From Hymenobacter jeollabukensis (GTDB lineage Bacteria; Bacteroidota; Bacteroidia; Cytophagales; Hymenobacteraceae), in contig NZ_VAJM01000011.1 of assembly GCF_005771675.1 (NCBI RefSeq), forward strand, positions 1 to 64,000: a DNA stretch of 64,000 nucleotides, given 5' to 3'. The notes under the pieces are model-generated. The model was not told the DNA's origin, searched no databases, and saw only the letters and a program-made list of their open reading frames with translations. Position 1 is the stretch's first letter, and each line of letters opens with the position of its first letter. Shown here in pieces: positions 29,779-39,327 of this stretch. The position numbers were made by a program, and so were the translations under genes.

Positions 29779-32700
29779 ATGAAAAACCTTTACCCCAAGC
29801 TTCAGGCGCCTGGTAGCGCCCCGCGCCTGGCCGGCGCCCTGCTGAGCGGGCTGCTGGTTGGGGCTACGGCCGCCACCGCCGGCACGCCCACGACTCCACC
29901 CGCCGCGACGACCGATGCGCAGATCAACGTGAACATCACCGGCACGGTGCGCGACGCCAAGGGCGGCGTGGTGCCCGGCGCGAGCGTGGTGCTGAAAGGA
30001 ACCACCACCGGTACGTCGACCGACGCGCAGGGCGTGTTCCGCATCAACGTGCCGACCGGCAACGAGACGCTGGTTATCAGCTCGGTGGGCTTTCAGAAGC
30101 AGGAAGTGGCGCTGAACGGGCGCACCACCCTCGACGTGACGCTGGCGGAGGAAACCTCCAAGCTGAATGAGGTAGTGGTCGTAGGTTACGGCACCCAGTC
30201 GCGCGTGAGCCTGACCGGCGCGGTAGCCACCGTCGACATGAAGGCCATCGAGGAGCTGCCGGTGGGCAGCCTCTCCACGGCCATTGCCGGCCAGAACCCC
30301 GGCGTGGGCGTGAGCGGCGGCACGGCCCGCCCGGGCGAAAAAGGCGCCATCACGGTGCGCCGGCCGCTGGTGCTGTCCAAGGACGGCGGCACGGAGCGGC
30401 CCCTGTTCGTCATCGACAACGTGGTGCGCACGGAGGAAGACTTCAACCTGCTCGACCAGTCGGAGGTAGAAGCCATTTCGATCTTGAAAGACGCCGCGGC
30501 GGCCATCTACGGGGCCCGCTCCAACCAGGGCGTGGTGGTGGTGGCCACCAAGCGCGGCAAAGCCGGCCCGCCGAAGTTCACCTACAGCGGCTCGGTGGGG
30601 GTATCCGACGCCGTGCGCCTGCCCACGATGATGAGCGGGCTGGAGCACGCCACCTACCTGAACGACTACAACTTCTACCGGAACCGCCCCGCCACCGACG
30701 CGTCCATCTACACGCCGGACGAGCTGGAGTATTTCGCCAACAACAACAACAACTGGCTGGAGCAGGCCTGGAAGCCCTCGACCACCACGCGCAACGCGCT
30801 GAACGTGAGCGGGGGCGGCGAGCGGGCCACGTACTTCGCCAGCGTGACGTACAACCGCCAGAACGGCAACTTCGACAACGTAAAATCGGACAAGTGGACC
30901 TTCCGGGCCAGCACCGACGTGAACGTGGCCAAGGGCCTGAAGGCCGGCCTGGCGTTGAGCGGCGACCTGTTTAAGCGCAAGACGTACTGGTTTAAGCAGG
31001 GCCAGGAAAGCGCCGACAACGACGCCCGCTCGCTGCTGCTGACGCCGGCGTTCCAGGCCTTCTACGTGAACGGCGTGCCCAACTACACCACGCCCGGGAC
31101 GACCAACGTGAACACGCTGGATGCCACGAACTTCTTCGAGGTGCAGAAGTCGAACAACTACACCTCCCAGCGCAACACCGGCCTGAACCTGACGGCCAAC
31201 GTCGACTACGAGCTGCCGTTCGTGAAGGGCCTGCGGGCGCGGGTGCTGTATGCGCGCACCCTCGACAACAACTTCGGCAAGAACTTCGGCACCAGCTACG
31301 TCGTCAACGAGTACAAGGGGCTGGGGGAACACCGCCACATTCCGGGCGGCGAATTTGTGCAGCAGCGCACCATTCCCAACGGCAACCAGATCTTCATCGT
31401 CCCGACCTACACGGACACCTACCAGCTCAACGGCTACCTGAACTACGACCAGCAGTTTGGCCGGCACCAGATTTCGGCCCTGGCCTTCTTCGAGCAGCAG
31501 GAGCTGCAGTACGACGAGGTCCGGTCTTCGAAGTCGACGGTGGTACCGGGCGGGCTCGACAACATGAACTTCACTATCGGCGAGGTGAACCTGACGGAAA
31601 CCGCCCGCGAATCGGGGATTCTGTCGTACGCCGGCCGCATCAACTACAGCTTCGCCAACAAGTACTTCGCCGAGCTGGCCCTGCGCTACGACGGGTCCAC
31701 CAACTTCGCCCCGGAATACCGCTGGGGACTGTTTCCCTCGCTGTCGGCGGGCTGGGTGATTTCCGAGGAAAACTTCTTCTTCCAGAGCAACGCCATCAAC
31801 TTCCTGAAGGTGCGGGGCTCGGTGGGTTTGCTCGGCGGCGACGCCACCAAAGCCTACAACTGGCAGGAGAACTACAAGTTTGAGGTAGGCAAAGGCGCCG
31901 TGTTCGGGGGCAACACCGACCGCACCATCACCATCGCGCCCAACAACGCGCTGGCCAACCGCCGGGCCCGCTGGGACAACAACGAGAAGTACAACGCCGG
32001 CATCGACGCACGCTTCCTGGACAACCGCCTCTCGCTTAGCGTCGACGGCTTCCTGGACAAGCGCTACAACATGCTGACGCAGCTGAACTCGGCCGCTACG
32101 GTGGTGATTGGGGCGGCGCTGCCCTCCGAAAACTACTCGGCCGTGAACAGCTTCGGCACGGAAGTGTCGGTGGGCTACGCGGACAAAATCGGCTCCGACT
32201 TCACCTACCGCCTCAACTCGTTCTTCTCCTGGAGCGACACCCGCAACGTGAAAGTAGACGTGGAGCGGGGCAAAATCGGGCAGTGGGACGACCCGACCGG
32301 CAAGTCGCGCGACCAGGGCGTGGTGGGCTACGAGTACCTGGGCATGTTCCGCACCCAGGCCGACGTGGACGCGTGGCTGGCCGACAACCCCGGCTACACC
32401 CTGTTTAAAGATGTACCCAAGCCGGGGATGCTCTACTACCGCGACATCCGCGGCCCCAAGGATGCCTCCGGCAACTACACCGCCCCCGACGGCAAGATTG
32501 ATGAGGAAGACCAGACCTTCCTGACCAAGAAAGCCAGCAACCTCTACAGCATCGGCCTGAACCCGAGCATCAGCTACAAGGGCCTGACCGTGCAGCTGAC
32601 CATGGGCGTATCGTTTGGCGGCATGGACCTGGTGGAAAGCGCCGCCCGCAAAGCCGCCACGGCCACTTCCAACCGCCCCGCCTTCTGGGCTGACCACTGG

Positions 32701-32997
32701 ACCGAGGCCACCCCGGATGCCAAGTATCCGGCGCCGTTCACCAGCAACAGCTATGACCGGGCCTCGGCGTTCTGGTTTAGAAGCTCGACGACGGCCAACA
32801 TGCGCAACGCCACCATTTCCTACTCCCTGCCGACCGCGCTGGTGAACCGGGCCAGCCTCAGCAGCGTGAAGGTGTACTTCGTCGCGGTGAACCCCCTCAA
32901 CTTCTACAATCCCTACGACTACAAAGTCTATAGCGGGAGCTTCGACGTGTACCCCACCCTCCGCACGTTGTCGCTGGGCCTGAATGTTGGCTTCTAA
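29779..32997 (+). CDS. SusC-type TonB-dependent outer-membrane transporter
   Basis: This 1072-residue protein imports oligosaccharides across the outer membrane with its SusD partner. A signal peptide (LAGALLSGLLVGATAATA) is followed by a carboxypeptidase-regulatory-like domain (about 50-125, opening INVNITGTVRDAKGGVVPG) and the TonB-box region NEVVVVGYGTQ (130-140). The plug ends with ILKDAAAAIYGARSNQGVVV (235-254). There is no N-terminal STN domain, so it should not signal through an anti-sigma factor. The start at MKNLYPKLQA is chosen because the ATG 32 codons earlier overlaps DUF3826 and spoils the signal peptide. Pectic oligosaccharides are the inferred substrate. Confidence 0.93.
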   Translation: MKNLYPKLQAPGSAPRLAGALLSGLLVGATAATAGTPTTPPAATTDAQINVNITGTVRDAKGGVVPGASVVLKGTTTGTSTDAQGVFRINVPTGNETLVISSVGFQKQEVALNGRTTLDVTLAEETSKLNEVVVVGYGTQSRVSLTGAVATVDMKAIEELPVGSLSTAIAGQNPGVGVSGGTARPGEKGAITVRRPLVLSKDGGTERPLFVIDNVVRTEEDFNLLDQSEVEAISILKDAAAAIYGARSNQGVVVVATKRGKAGPPKFTYSGSVGVSDAVRLPTMMSGLEHATYLNDYNFYRNRPATDASIYTPDELEYFANNNNNWLEQAWKPSTTTRNALNVSGGGERATYFASVTYNRQNGNFDNVKSDKWTFRASTDVNVAKGLKAGLALSGDLFKRKTYWFKQGQESADNDARSLLLTPAFQAFYVNGVPNYTTPGTTNVNTLDATNFFEVQKSNNYTSQRNTGLNLTANVDYELPFVKGLRARVLYARTLDNNFGKNFGTSYVVNEYKGLGEHRHIPGGEFVQQRTIPNGNQIFIVPTYTDTYQLNGYLNYDQQFGRHQISALAFFEQQELQYDEVRSSKSTVVPGGLDNMNFTIGEVNLTETARESGILSYAGRINYSFANKYFAELALRYDGSTNFAPEYRWGLFPSLSAGWVISEENFFFQSNAINFLKVRGSVGLLGGDATKAYNWQENYKFEVGKGAVFGGNTDRTITIAPNNALANRRARWDNNEKYNAGIDARFLDNRLSLSVDGFLDKRYNMLTQLNSAATVVIGAALPSENYSAVNSFGTEVSVGYADKIGSDFTYRLNSFFSWSDTRNVKVDVERGKIGQWDDPTGKSRDQGVVGYEYLGMFRTQADVDAWLADNPGYTLFKDVPKPGMLYYRDIRGPKDASGNYTAPDGKIDEEDQTFLTKKASNLYSIGLNPSISYKGLTVQLTMGVSFGGMDLVESAARKAATATSNRPAFWADHWTEATPDAKYPAPFTSNSYDRASAFWFRSSTTANMRNATISYSLPTALVNRASLSSVKVYFVAVNPLNFYNPYDYKVYSGSFDVYPTLRTLSLGLNVGF

Positions 32998-33011
32998 TCT
33001 GCACTGAACTC

Positions 33012-34817
33012 ATGAAACTTACGCGCATAACTGCCCTGCTCGCTTTTGCGGCCGCTTCGTTCACGGTGGCCGGCTGCAAAGACACGCTGGATAAGATGGA
33101 CCTGACGGCAGCCAACGAGGAGTTGGTGTTTCAGAACGAAACCACGGCCTTCCTCTACCTGAGCTACATCTACGAGCAAAACCTGCCGAGCTGGTTCGGC
33201 CAGAGCAACCTGGGCATCGGGACGACCAACCCCAGCATCCTGTCGGAGGAAGTGGCCGGTGACAGCAAGTACTTGGCGGGCACCATCGCCCAAAATGATG
33301 TGCAGGATATCGGCATCGCCGTTGGCCCGAACACCAACTACGGCAAGATCCGCACCATCAACATGTTTATCCAGGGCATCGGCCGGTCGCCTATTCCGAT
33401 GCAGCCCCGCAACCAGCTGAAGGGGGAAGCCCTGTTCTTCCGCGCCTACCGCTACTTCGACCTGGTGCGCGTGTACGGCGGGGTGCCGCTGGTGCTGACG
33501 CCGCTCGGCGCCGTGGGCGACGAGGCGCGGGCCGAGGCGTTCGTGCCCCGCAACTCCACCACCGAGTGCTTCAACCAGATTGCGACCGACCTGGACTCGG
33601 CTATTTCCTACCTGCCCGGCCGCTGGACGGGCAACAACACCTGGGGCCGCATTACGAAGGGCGCCGCCGCCGCCTTCAAGGCCCGGGTGCTGCTGTACGC
33701 CGCCAGCCCGCAGTTCAACCCCGGCGACGACGCGGCCAAGTGGGCGCGGGCCTTCGCCGCCAGCCAGCAGGCCCAAACCCTGCTGACGGCCAACGGCTTC
33801 CGCCTCAACGCCTCCTACGACCAGCTCTGGTTTGAGGAAGAAAACAACGTGGAGGCGGTACTGGTGACCAACTACAACACCACGGCCAACGGCACCCAGA
33901 ACGCCAAAAACAACCAGTACGACAACGCCACCCGGCCGTCGTACACGGGCACCGGCGGGGGCTCCAACCGGCCGACCTGGGACCTGGTGAAAGCCTACCC
34001 GATGCTGGACGGCAAGAAGCCCGGCGAATCGACCAAGTACCCCTACAACCTGCAGCAGTTCTACAAAAACCGGGACCCGCGCTTCGACAAAACTATTGCC
34101 TACAACGGGGCTACCTGGCCGCTGAACGGCAACACCAACTACAAGCTCTGGACCTACCTGCGGGGCACCACCACCGTCGAGGCCACCAGCAACCCCACGC
34201 CCACCAGCTTCTACCTGCGCAAGGCTATCAACCCGACGACGCCCGCCAGCAACGTGATAAATGTGGGCACCAACTGGATTGAGATTCGCTACGCCGAGGT
34301 GTTGCTGAACCTGGCCGAAGCCGCCTGCGGCGTGGGCAACCTCACCGAGGCTTACACCCAGCTCAAGGCCATCCGGCAGCGGGCGGGCATCGAAGCCGGC
34401 GACGGCAACTACGGCCTGCAGGCGGGCATGAGCCGCGACCAGATGTTCGAGGCTATCCTCTACGAGCGGCAGATCGAGCTGGCCTTCGAAGGCAAGCGGT
34501 TCTGGGACCTGCGCCGCTGGAAAAAGATGGAAAGCACCCTCAACAACAAGCGTCGCGAGGGCCTGACCATCACCTTGAAAACCACGGGTGTGCCGGCCGA
34601 CTTTGCCACCACCCGCGACAATCTGAACATCGACCAGGTGTACGCGAACTATTTCACCATTGCGACGCGCGTGTTGGATACGAATGGTAGCTTCCCCAGA
34701 GCCATCGATTGGCAGCCTTCCTACTACTTCTTCGCTATTCCGCAGCAGGCCATCGACAACAACCCGCAACTGGTGCAGAACAACACCTGGAACGGCGCCT
34801 TCAACCCGCTGCAGTAA
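33012..34817 (+). CDS. SusD-type surface glycan-binding lipoprotein
   Basis: This 601-residue lipoprotein caps the SusC barrel and binds glycans at the cell surface. A lipobox (SFTVAGC, Cys22) follows the signal sequence. RagB/SusD family segments are clear: GEALFFRAYRYFDLVRVYGGVPLV with its TPR-like helices, then WIEIRYAEVLLNLAEAAC and ILYERQIELAFEGKRFWDLRRW. The protein begins 14 bases after susC ends, and a strong terminator-like hairpin at 34876-34931 follows it, which closes the DUF3826-susC-susD unit. Confidence 0.93.
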   Translation: MKLTRITALLAFAAASFTVAGCKDTLDKMDLTAANEELVFQNETTAFLYLSYIYEQNLPSWFGQSNLGIGTTNPSILSEEVAGDSKYLAGTIAQNDVQDIGIAVGPNTNYGKIRTINMFIQGIGRSPIPMQPRNQLKGEALFFRAYRYFDLVRVYGGVPLVLTPLGAVGDEARAEAFVPRNSTTECFNQIATDLDSAISYLPGRWTGNNTWGRITKGAAAAFKARVLLYAASPQFNPGDDAAKWARAFAASQQAQTLLTANGFRLNASYDQLWFEEENNVEAVLVTNYNTTANGTQNAKNNQYDNATRPSYTGTGGGSNRPTWDLVKAYPMLDGKKPGESTKYPYNLQQFYKNRDPRFDKTIAYNGATWPLNGNTNYKLWTYLRGTTTVEATSNPTPTSFYLRKAINPTTPASNVINVGTNWIEIRYAEVLLNLAEAACGVGNLTEAYTQLKAIRQRAGIEAGDGNYGLQAGMSRDQMFEAILYERQIELAFEGKRFWDLRRWKKMESTLNNKRREGLTITLKTTGVPADFATTRDNLNIDQVYANYFTIATRVLDTNGSFPRAIDWQPSYYFFAIPQQAIDNNPQLVQNNTWNGAFNPLQ

Positions 34818-34875
34818 GGCGGATGACCAAGCCGGCTCGCCGGAACGGTCGCCACCCCTAGCAACCAACGCAACC

Positions 34876-34931
34876 GCGGCTCAGGCCGGGTGGGTCCAGG
34901 AGGGCCGCCCGCTGCCTGAGCCGCAGTTTTG
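34876..34931 (+). terminator. Terminator-like hairpin after susD
   Basis: A perfect 11-base stem GCGGCTCAGGC/GCCTGAGCCGC (34876-34886 and 34914-34924) with a 27-base GC-rich loop is followed by AGTTTTG. It lies about 60 bases after the susD stop and 54 bases before the next ATG. Confidence 0.6.
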
Positions 34932-34984
34932 TAAACGGGCCGTTCCGCGGGCCTTTCCCGCCGCCATTCTTCTTTTTCCGACGC

Positions 34985-36001
34985 ATGAATACTCTTGTCT
35001 GCCGCCGACCCGGCCAGCTGGCCTACGAGCAGCGCCCCGCCCCCGCCGTGCCGCCGGGCCACGCCCTGCTGCGCATTCGCCGTATCGGCATCTGCGGCAC
35101 CGACCTACACGCCTACGAGGGCACGCAGCCCTTCTTCAGCTACCCGCGGGTGCTGGGCCACGAGCTGGCCGGCGAGCTGCTCGACGCCGACGGCGCCCCG
35201 GGCTTCCGCGCCGGCGAGGCCGTCACCTTCATTCCCTACTTCAGCTGCGGGCGCTGCGTGGCCTGCCGCCGCGGGCTACCCAACTGCTGCACCCAGATCA
35301 ACGTGTGCGGGGTGCACATCGACGGGGGCATGACGGAGCTGCTGGCCGTGCCCACGGCCGCCCTGGTGCCCGGCCAGGACCTGAGCTACGACGAGCTGGC
35401 CCTGGTGGAGCCGCTGGCCATCGGCGCGCACGGCGTGCGCCGGGCCGGGGTGCAGCCGGGCGAGTTTGTGCTGGTGGTGGGCGCCGGGCCCATCGGGCTG
35501 GGCGTGATGGAGTTTGCCCGCATTGCCGGCGGCCGCGTCATTGCCCTCGACCTCAACCAGCAGCGGTTGGATTTCTGCCGCCAGAAGCTCGGCGTGGAGT
35601 ACACCATCAACGCCGGTTCCGCCGACGTAGCCGAGCAGCTGCGCTCCATTACCAGCGGCGACATGCCCACGGTGGTTATCGACGCGACGGGCAGCCAGCG
35701 GGCCATCAACGGGGCTTTTTCCTACCTGGCCCACGGCGGACGCTTCGTGCTGGTGGGCCTGCAGAAGGGCGACATCAGCTTCGCGCACCCCGAGTTTCAC
35801 AAGCGCGAGGCCACGTTGATGAGCAGCCGCAACGCCACCCGGGAAGATTTCGAGCACGTCATTGCCAGCATGAAAGCCGGGCTGGTGCAGCCGACTACCT
35901 ACATCACGCACCGCGTGGCGTTTGGCGACGTGCAGCAGCAGTTTGCCGGCTGGCTCGACCCGGCCACGGGCGTCATCAAGGCCATGGTGGAGCTGAATTA
36001 G
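34985..36001 (+). CDS. Zinc-dependent medium-chain alcohol/polyol dehydrogenase
   Basis: This 338-residue MDR enzyme has a complete zinc chemistry: catalytic ligands Cys37 and His59-Glu60 (GHE), structural Cys88, Cys91, Cys94 and Cys102, and Glu142 in the VEP segment. The Rossmann loop GAGPIG lies at 166-171. It resembles sugar-acid dehydrogenases such as L-galactonate or L-gulonate 5-dehydrogenase, which would fit catabolism of an unusual pectin sugar, but specificity cannot be read from sequence. It has no signal peptide and is probably cytoplasmic. It follows the susD terminator, so it may have its own promoter. Confidence 0.82.
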   Translation: MNTLVCRRPGQLAYEQRPAPAVPPGHALLRIRRIGICGTDLHAYEGTQPFFSYPRVLGHELAGELLDADGAPGFRAGEAVTFIPYFSCGRCVACRRGLPNCCTQINVCGVHIDGGMTELLAVPTAALVPGQDLSYDELALVEPLAIGAHGVRRAGVQPGEFVLVVGAGPIGLGVMEFARIAGGRVIALDLNQQRLDFCRQKLGVEYTINAGSADVAEQLRSITSGDMPTVVIDATGSQRAINGAFSYLAHGGRFVLVGLQKGDISFAHPEFHKREATLMSSRNATREDFEHVIASMKAGLVQPTTYITHRVAFGDVQQQFAGWLDPATGVIKAMVELN

Positions 36002-36029
36002 GGTCATTCTTTTGCGTCGTTCGACTGGA

Positions 36030-36074
36030 TTTTAGCCCGCAGAGGGCGCAGAAGAAGCGCCGAGGACGCAGCGG
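36030..36074. repeat. Family F repeat fragment (AGCCCGCAGAGGGCGCAGA)
   Basis: TTTAGCCCGCAGAGGGCGCA and the GCGCCGAGGACGCAGCGG that follows match the left half of the intact inverted copy at 62732-62826. Only one arm is present here. Confidence 0.7.
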
Positions 36075-36223
36075 CTTTTGTAGGAAGCTTGCATAGGGCC
36101 GTGGGCACCGGCAGCAGTCCGGGGCCGCCCGCCACGTAGCGCCAGAGCTGATTAAAGCTTTTTCATCGACCTGCACTGCGTCATTCTTGGCGGAATGCCC
36201 GGCTGCTGGCGGCTGCGCGCCTG

Positions 36224-36238
36224 TGCTAACATCCTACA
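36224..36238 (+). promoter_or_regulatory. Candidate operator upstream of GH78
   Basis: TGCTAACATCCTACA matches the site upstream of PL1 (24121) at 13 of 15 positions and lies 43 bases before the candidate -7 element. A regulatory role is inferred only from recurrence and position. Confidence 0.4.
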
Positions 36239-36280
36239 ACAACTTGCCAAATGCCGCCAAGGGCCGGGGGGCGGGGCGGT

Positions 36281-36288
36281 TACTTTTG
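36281..36288 (+). promoter_or_regulatory. Candidate Bacteroidota -7 element for GH78
   Basis: TACTTTTG fits the TAnnTTTG consensus of the Bacteroidota primary sigma factor and lies 85 bases before the GH78 ATG. No TTTG is found at the expected -33 spacing, so the call is tentative. Confidence 0.35.
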
Positions 36289-36372
36289 TAAAGGCTCCGA
36301 CTATGCCCGCACCGCGCACCCGCCCGGGCGCCCCCGGAGTCTTCGCCCCGCCTGCCTCCCACCCGCCTGCCC

Positions 36373-39183
36373 ATGCGCTGTTTCCGCCCGCTCGTTGCCG
36401 CCTTGCGTACCCTGCCCCTGCTGGCCGGGCTGCTGCTGAGCGGGCTGGCGGCGGTGGCCGGGGCCCCGACGGTGAGCAACCTGCGCTGCGGCTACCGCCC
36501 CAATCCGCTGGGCGTGCAGCAAGCGGCCCCAAACCTGAGCTGGGAGCTGCAGGCCGACCACCGCAACGCCCGCCAAAGCGCCTACCGCCTGCTGGTGGCC
36601 GACGACGAAAAGCTGCTCCGCCGCAACCAGGGCAACGTCTGGGACTCGCAGAAAACCGCTTCGGCCGCCTCCATCCAGGTACCCTACGCCGGCCCGGCTC
36701 TGCAGGCCACCAAAACCTACTACTGGAAGGTGATGGTGTGGGACGACCAGCAGCAGGCCTCCGGCTGGAGCCAGCCCGCCCGTTGGCAGATGGGTTTGCT
36801 GACGGCCGCCGACTGGCGCGGGGCCCAGTGGATTGCCTACGAGAAGCTACCGGCCGAGCACGTGACGGTGCTGCCCGTCGACGGCAAAAAAGACAGCTAC
36901 CAGGGCGGCAACGTGCTGCCGCTGCTGCGCAAGGATTTTACCATCAAGAAAAAGCTGCGGCGGGCCACGGCCTATGTCTGCGGGCTGGGGCAGTTTGAGC
37001 TGCACCTGAACGGGCAGAAAGTCGGGGACCATTTCCTCGACCCGGCCTGGACCAAGTTCGACCAGCACGCCCAGTACGTGACCTTCGACGTGACCGGGCA
37101 GCTGCGCAAGGGCAACAACGCGGTGGGCGTGATGCTCGGCAACGGCTTTTACTACGTGCCGCCGGTGAAGGGCCGCTTCCGCAAGCTCAAAGCCGCCTTC
37201 GGCCTGCCCAAGCTGCTCTGCCGCCTGCAGCTCGACTACCAGGACGGCACGCAGGACAACGTCATCAGCGACGCCAGCTGGCAGACCGCGCCGGGGCCGG
37301 TGACCTTCAGCAGCATCTACGGTGGCGAGGACTACGACGCCCGCCGGGAGCAGCCGGGCTGGGACGCGCCGCGCTTCAAGGCCACGGGCTGGAAGCCGGT
37401 GCTGCTGGTCGATGGTCCGGCGCGGCTGGATGCCCAGCAGGCCGAGCCGCTGCGGGTGCACGAGCAGTTCCAGCCCCGGCGCGTCAGCCAGCCCCAGCCG
37501 GGCCGGTTCGTGTACGATTTCGGGCAGAACGCCTCGGGCATCGTGGAGCTGCAAGTGCAGGGCCGCGCCGGCGACACGGTGCGCCTCGCCCCGGCCGAGC
37601 TGCTGAACGCAGGCGGGCTGGTGACCCAGAAAAACAGCGGCGGGCCCTACTACTTCACCTACGTGCTGCGCGGCTCGGGCGTGGAAACCTGGCGGCCCCG
37701 CTTCAGCTACTACGGCTTCCGCTACGCCCAGCTGGAAGGCGGCGTGCCCGCGGGCGAAACCAACCCCGCAAACCGCCCGGTGGTGCAGACCCTCACGATG
37801 CTGCACACCCGCAACGCGGCGCCCGAAGTGGGCGCCTTTAGCTGCTCCAACGAGCTGCTGAACCAGACCAACACGCTCATCGACTGGTCGGTGAAGAGCA
37901 ACATGGCCAGCGTGTTTACCGACTGCCCCCACCGCGAAAAGCTGGGCTGGCAGGAGCAGAACCACTTGATGGGCAGCTCCATCCGCTACCGCTACGACAT
38001 TGCCGCGCTCAGCCGCAAGGTCATCCAGGATCTGCAGGTGTCGCAGCTCGACAACGGGCTGGTGCCGGAAATTGCCCCCGAGTTCGTGAAGTTCGAGTGG
38101 GGCGGCGACATGTTCCGCGACTCGCCCGAGTGGGGCAGCAGCGCCATTCTGCTGCCCTGGTACGTGTACCAGTGGTACGGCGACCGGCAGGTGCTCGAAG
38201 GCAGCTACCCGATGATGCAGCGCTACGCGGCCTACCTCGCCACCAAGGCCAACGGCCACATCCTCACGCAGGGCCTCGGCGACTGGTACGACCTCGGCCC
38301 CAAACTGCCCGGCACCTCGCAGCTCACCCCGATGGGCGTGACGGGCACCGCCATCTACTACTACGACCTGACCACGCTGGCCGACATTGCCCGCCTGCTC
38401 GGCAAGGCCGATGATGCCGCGAAATACACCCAGTTGGCCGGCGAGGTGCGCACGGCCTTCAACGCGAAGTTCTTCAACCCCGAAACCAAGCAATATGCCA
38501 CCGGCAGTCAGGCCGCCAACGCCGTGGCCGTGTACATGGGTTTGGTAGCGCCCGAGCATAAGGCCGCCGTCGTCGACAACCTGGTGCGCGACATCCAGAG
38601 TCGCCAGAACGCGCTGACGGCCGGCGACATCGGCTACCGCTACGTGCTGCGGGTGCTGGAAGACGCGGGCCGCTCCGACGTCATCTTCGCCATGAACAGC
38701 CGCTCCGACGTGCCCGGCTACGGCTACCAGCTGGCCCAGGGCGCCACCGCCCTCACCGAAAGCTGGGCCGCCCTGCCGACGGTATCGAACAACCACCTGA
38801 TGCTCGGGCACCTGCAGGAATGGCTGTACGGCGCGCTGGCCGGCATCCGCCCCGCCCCGGGCGCGGTGGCCTTCAACCAAATCGACATCCGCCCCGAGCC
38901 GGTGGGCGACGTAACCTCAGCCCGGGCCACGCACCACTCGCCCTACGGCCTGATCGGCAGCGAATGGAAGAAAACCACCGCCGGCTTCGAGCTGACGGCC
39001 ACCATTCCGGCCAATACCACGGCCACGGTGTACCTGCCCGCTGCTTCCGCCGCTGCCATCACCGAATCGGGCCAGCCGCTTACGCAGCACCCGGAGCTGC
39101 GGCTGCTGGGCGTGGAGGGCGGCCGGGCGCGCATTGCGGTGGGCTCGGGCACGTACCGCTTCCTGGTCCAACCGCTGGAATAG
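36373..39183 (+). CDS. GH78 alpha-L-rhamnosidase
   Basis: This 936-residue secreted enzyme should hydrolyse terminal alpha-L-rhamnosides. A signal peptide (LLAGLLLSGLAAVAGA) precedes an N-terminal fibronectin-like domain (VSNLRCGYRPNPLGVQQAAP) and Bac_rhamnosid_N beta-sandwiches. The (alpha/alpha)6 catalytic barrel contains TDCPHREKLGWQEQ (Asp517, Glu522) and ATALTESWAALPTVSNNHLM (Glu796), which I take as the catalytic acid/base region by comparison with known GH78 enzymes. A C-terminal beta-sandwich completes the protein. It leads a plus-strand series of glycosidases and carries its own candidate promoter. Confidence 0.9.
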   Translation: MRCFRPLVAALRTLPLLAGLLLSGLAAVAGAPTVSNLRCGYRPNPLGVQQAAPNLSWELQADHRNARQSAYRLLVADDEKLLRRNQGNVWDSQKTASAASIQVPYAGPALQATKTYYWKVMVWDDQQQASGWSQPARWQMGLLTAADWRGAQWIAYEKLPAEHVTVLPVDGKKDSYQGGNVLPLLRKDFTIKKKLRRATAYVCGLGQFELHLNGQKVGDHFLDPAWTKFDQHAQYVTFDVTGQLRKGNNAVGVMLGNGFYYVPPVKGRFRKLKAAFGLPKLLCRLQLDYQDGTQDNVISDASWQTAPGPVTFSSIYGGEDYDARREQPGWDAPRFKATGWKPVLLVDGPARLDAQQAEPLRVHEQFQPRRVSQPQPGRFVYDFGQNASGIVELQVQGRAGDTVRLAPAELLNAGGLVTQKNSGGPYYFTYVLRGSGVETWRPRFSYYGFRYAQLEGGVPAGETNPANRPVVQTLTMLHTRNAAPEVGAFSCSNELLNQTNTLIDWSVKSNMASVFTDCPHREKLGWQEQNHLMGSSIRYRYDIAALSRKVIQDLQVSQLDNGLVPEIAPEFVKFEWGGDMFRDSPEWGSSAILLPWYVYQWYGDRQVLEGSYPMMQRYAAYLATKANGHILTQGLGDWYDLGPKLPGTSQLTPMGVTGTAIYYYDLTTLADIARLLGKADDAAKYTQLAGEVRTAFNAKFFNPETKQYATGSQAANAVAVYMGLVAPEHKAAVVDNLVRDIQSRQNALTAGDIGYRYVLRVLEDAGRSDVIFAMNSRSDVPGYGYQLAQGATALTESWAALPTVSNNHLMLGHLQEWLYGALAGIRPAPGAVAFNQIDIRPEPVGDVTSARATHHSPYGLIGSEWKKTTAGFELTATIPANTTATVYLPAASAAAITESGQPLTQHPELRLLGVEGGRARIAVGSGTYRFLVQPLE

Positions 39184-39298
39184 AACGTCATGCTGAGCTT
39201 GTCGAAGCATCTCTACCGCTTCGTCTGAGCTCATGCAACGACTTCGGTAGAGATGCTTGGCTGCGCCTTCCTTCGGTTCGACAAGCTCAGCATGACGC
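39183..39298. repeat. Family A repeat touching the GH78 stop
   Basis: Arms GAACGTCATGCTGAGCTTG (39183 onward) and the complement ending CAGCATGACG (39297) are joined through CATCTCTACCGCTTCG. The right arm is interrupted by about 20 extra bases (39260-39279). The element starts at the last base of the GH78 TAG stop codon. Confidence 0.85.
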
Positions 39299-39327
39299 CC
39301 TTTATTGCTCTTCCTTCCTACTTGCGC

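Larger units (their letters stand above)
36002..36372. other. 371-base gap: repeat fragment, candidate operator and promoter
   Basis: No coding sequence is supported. It contains a family F repeat fragment (36030-36074), the candidate operator TGCTAACATCCTACA (36224-36238) and a possible -7 element (36281-36288). The GC-rich 60 bases before the GH78 start show nothing further. Confidence 0.5.

Noticed and set aside
29626-32697. A 1023-codon open frame on the minus strand opposite susC
   Set aside because: It mirrors susC codons, is rich in Arg, Gly, Val and His with no domain pattern, and is expected in high-GC DNA. susC itself is unmistakable.
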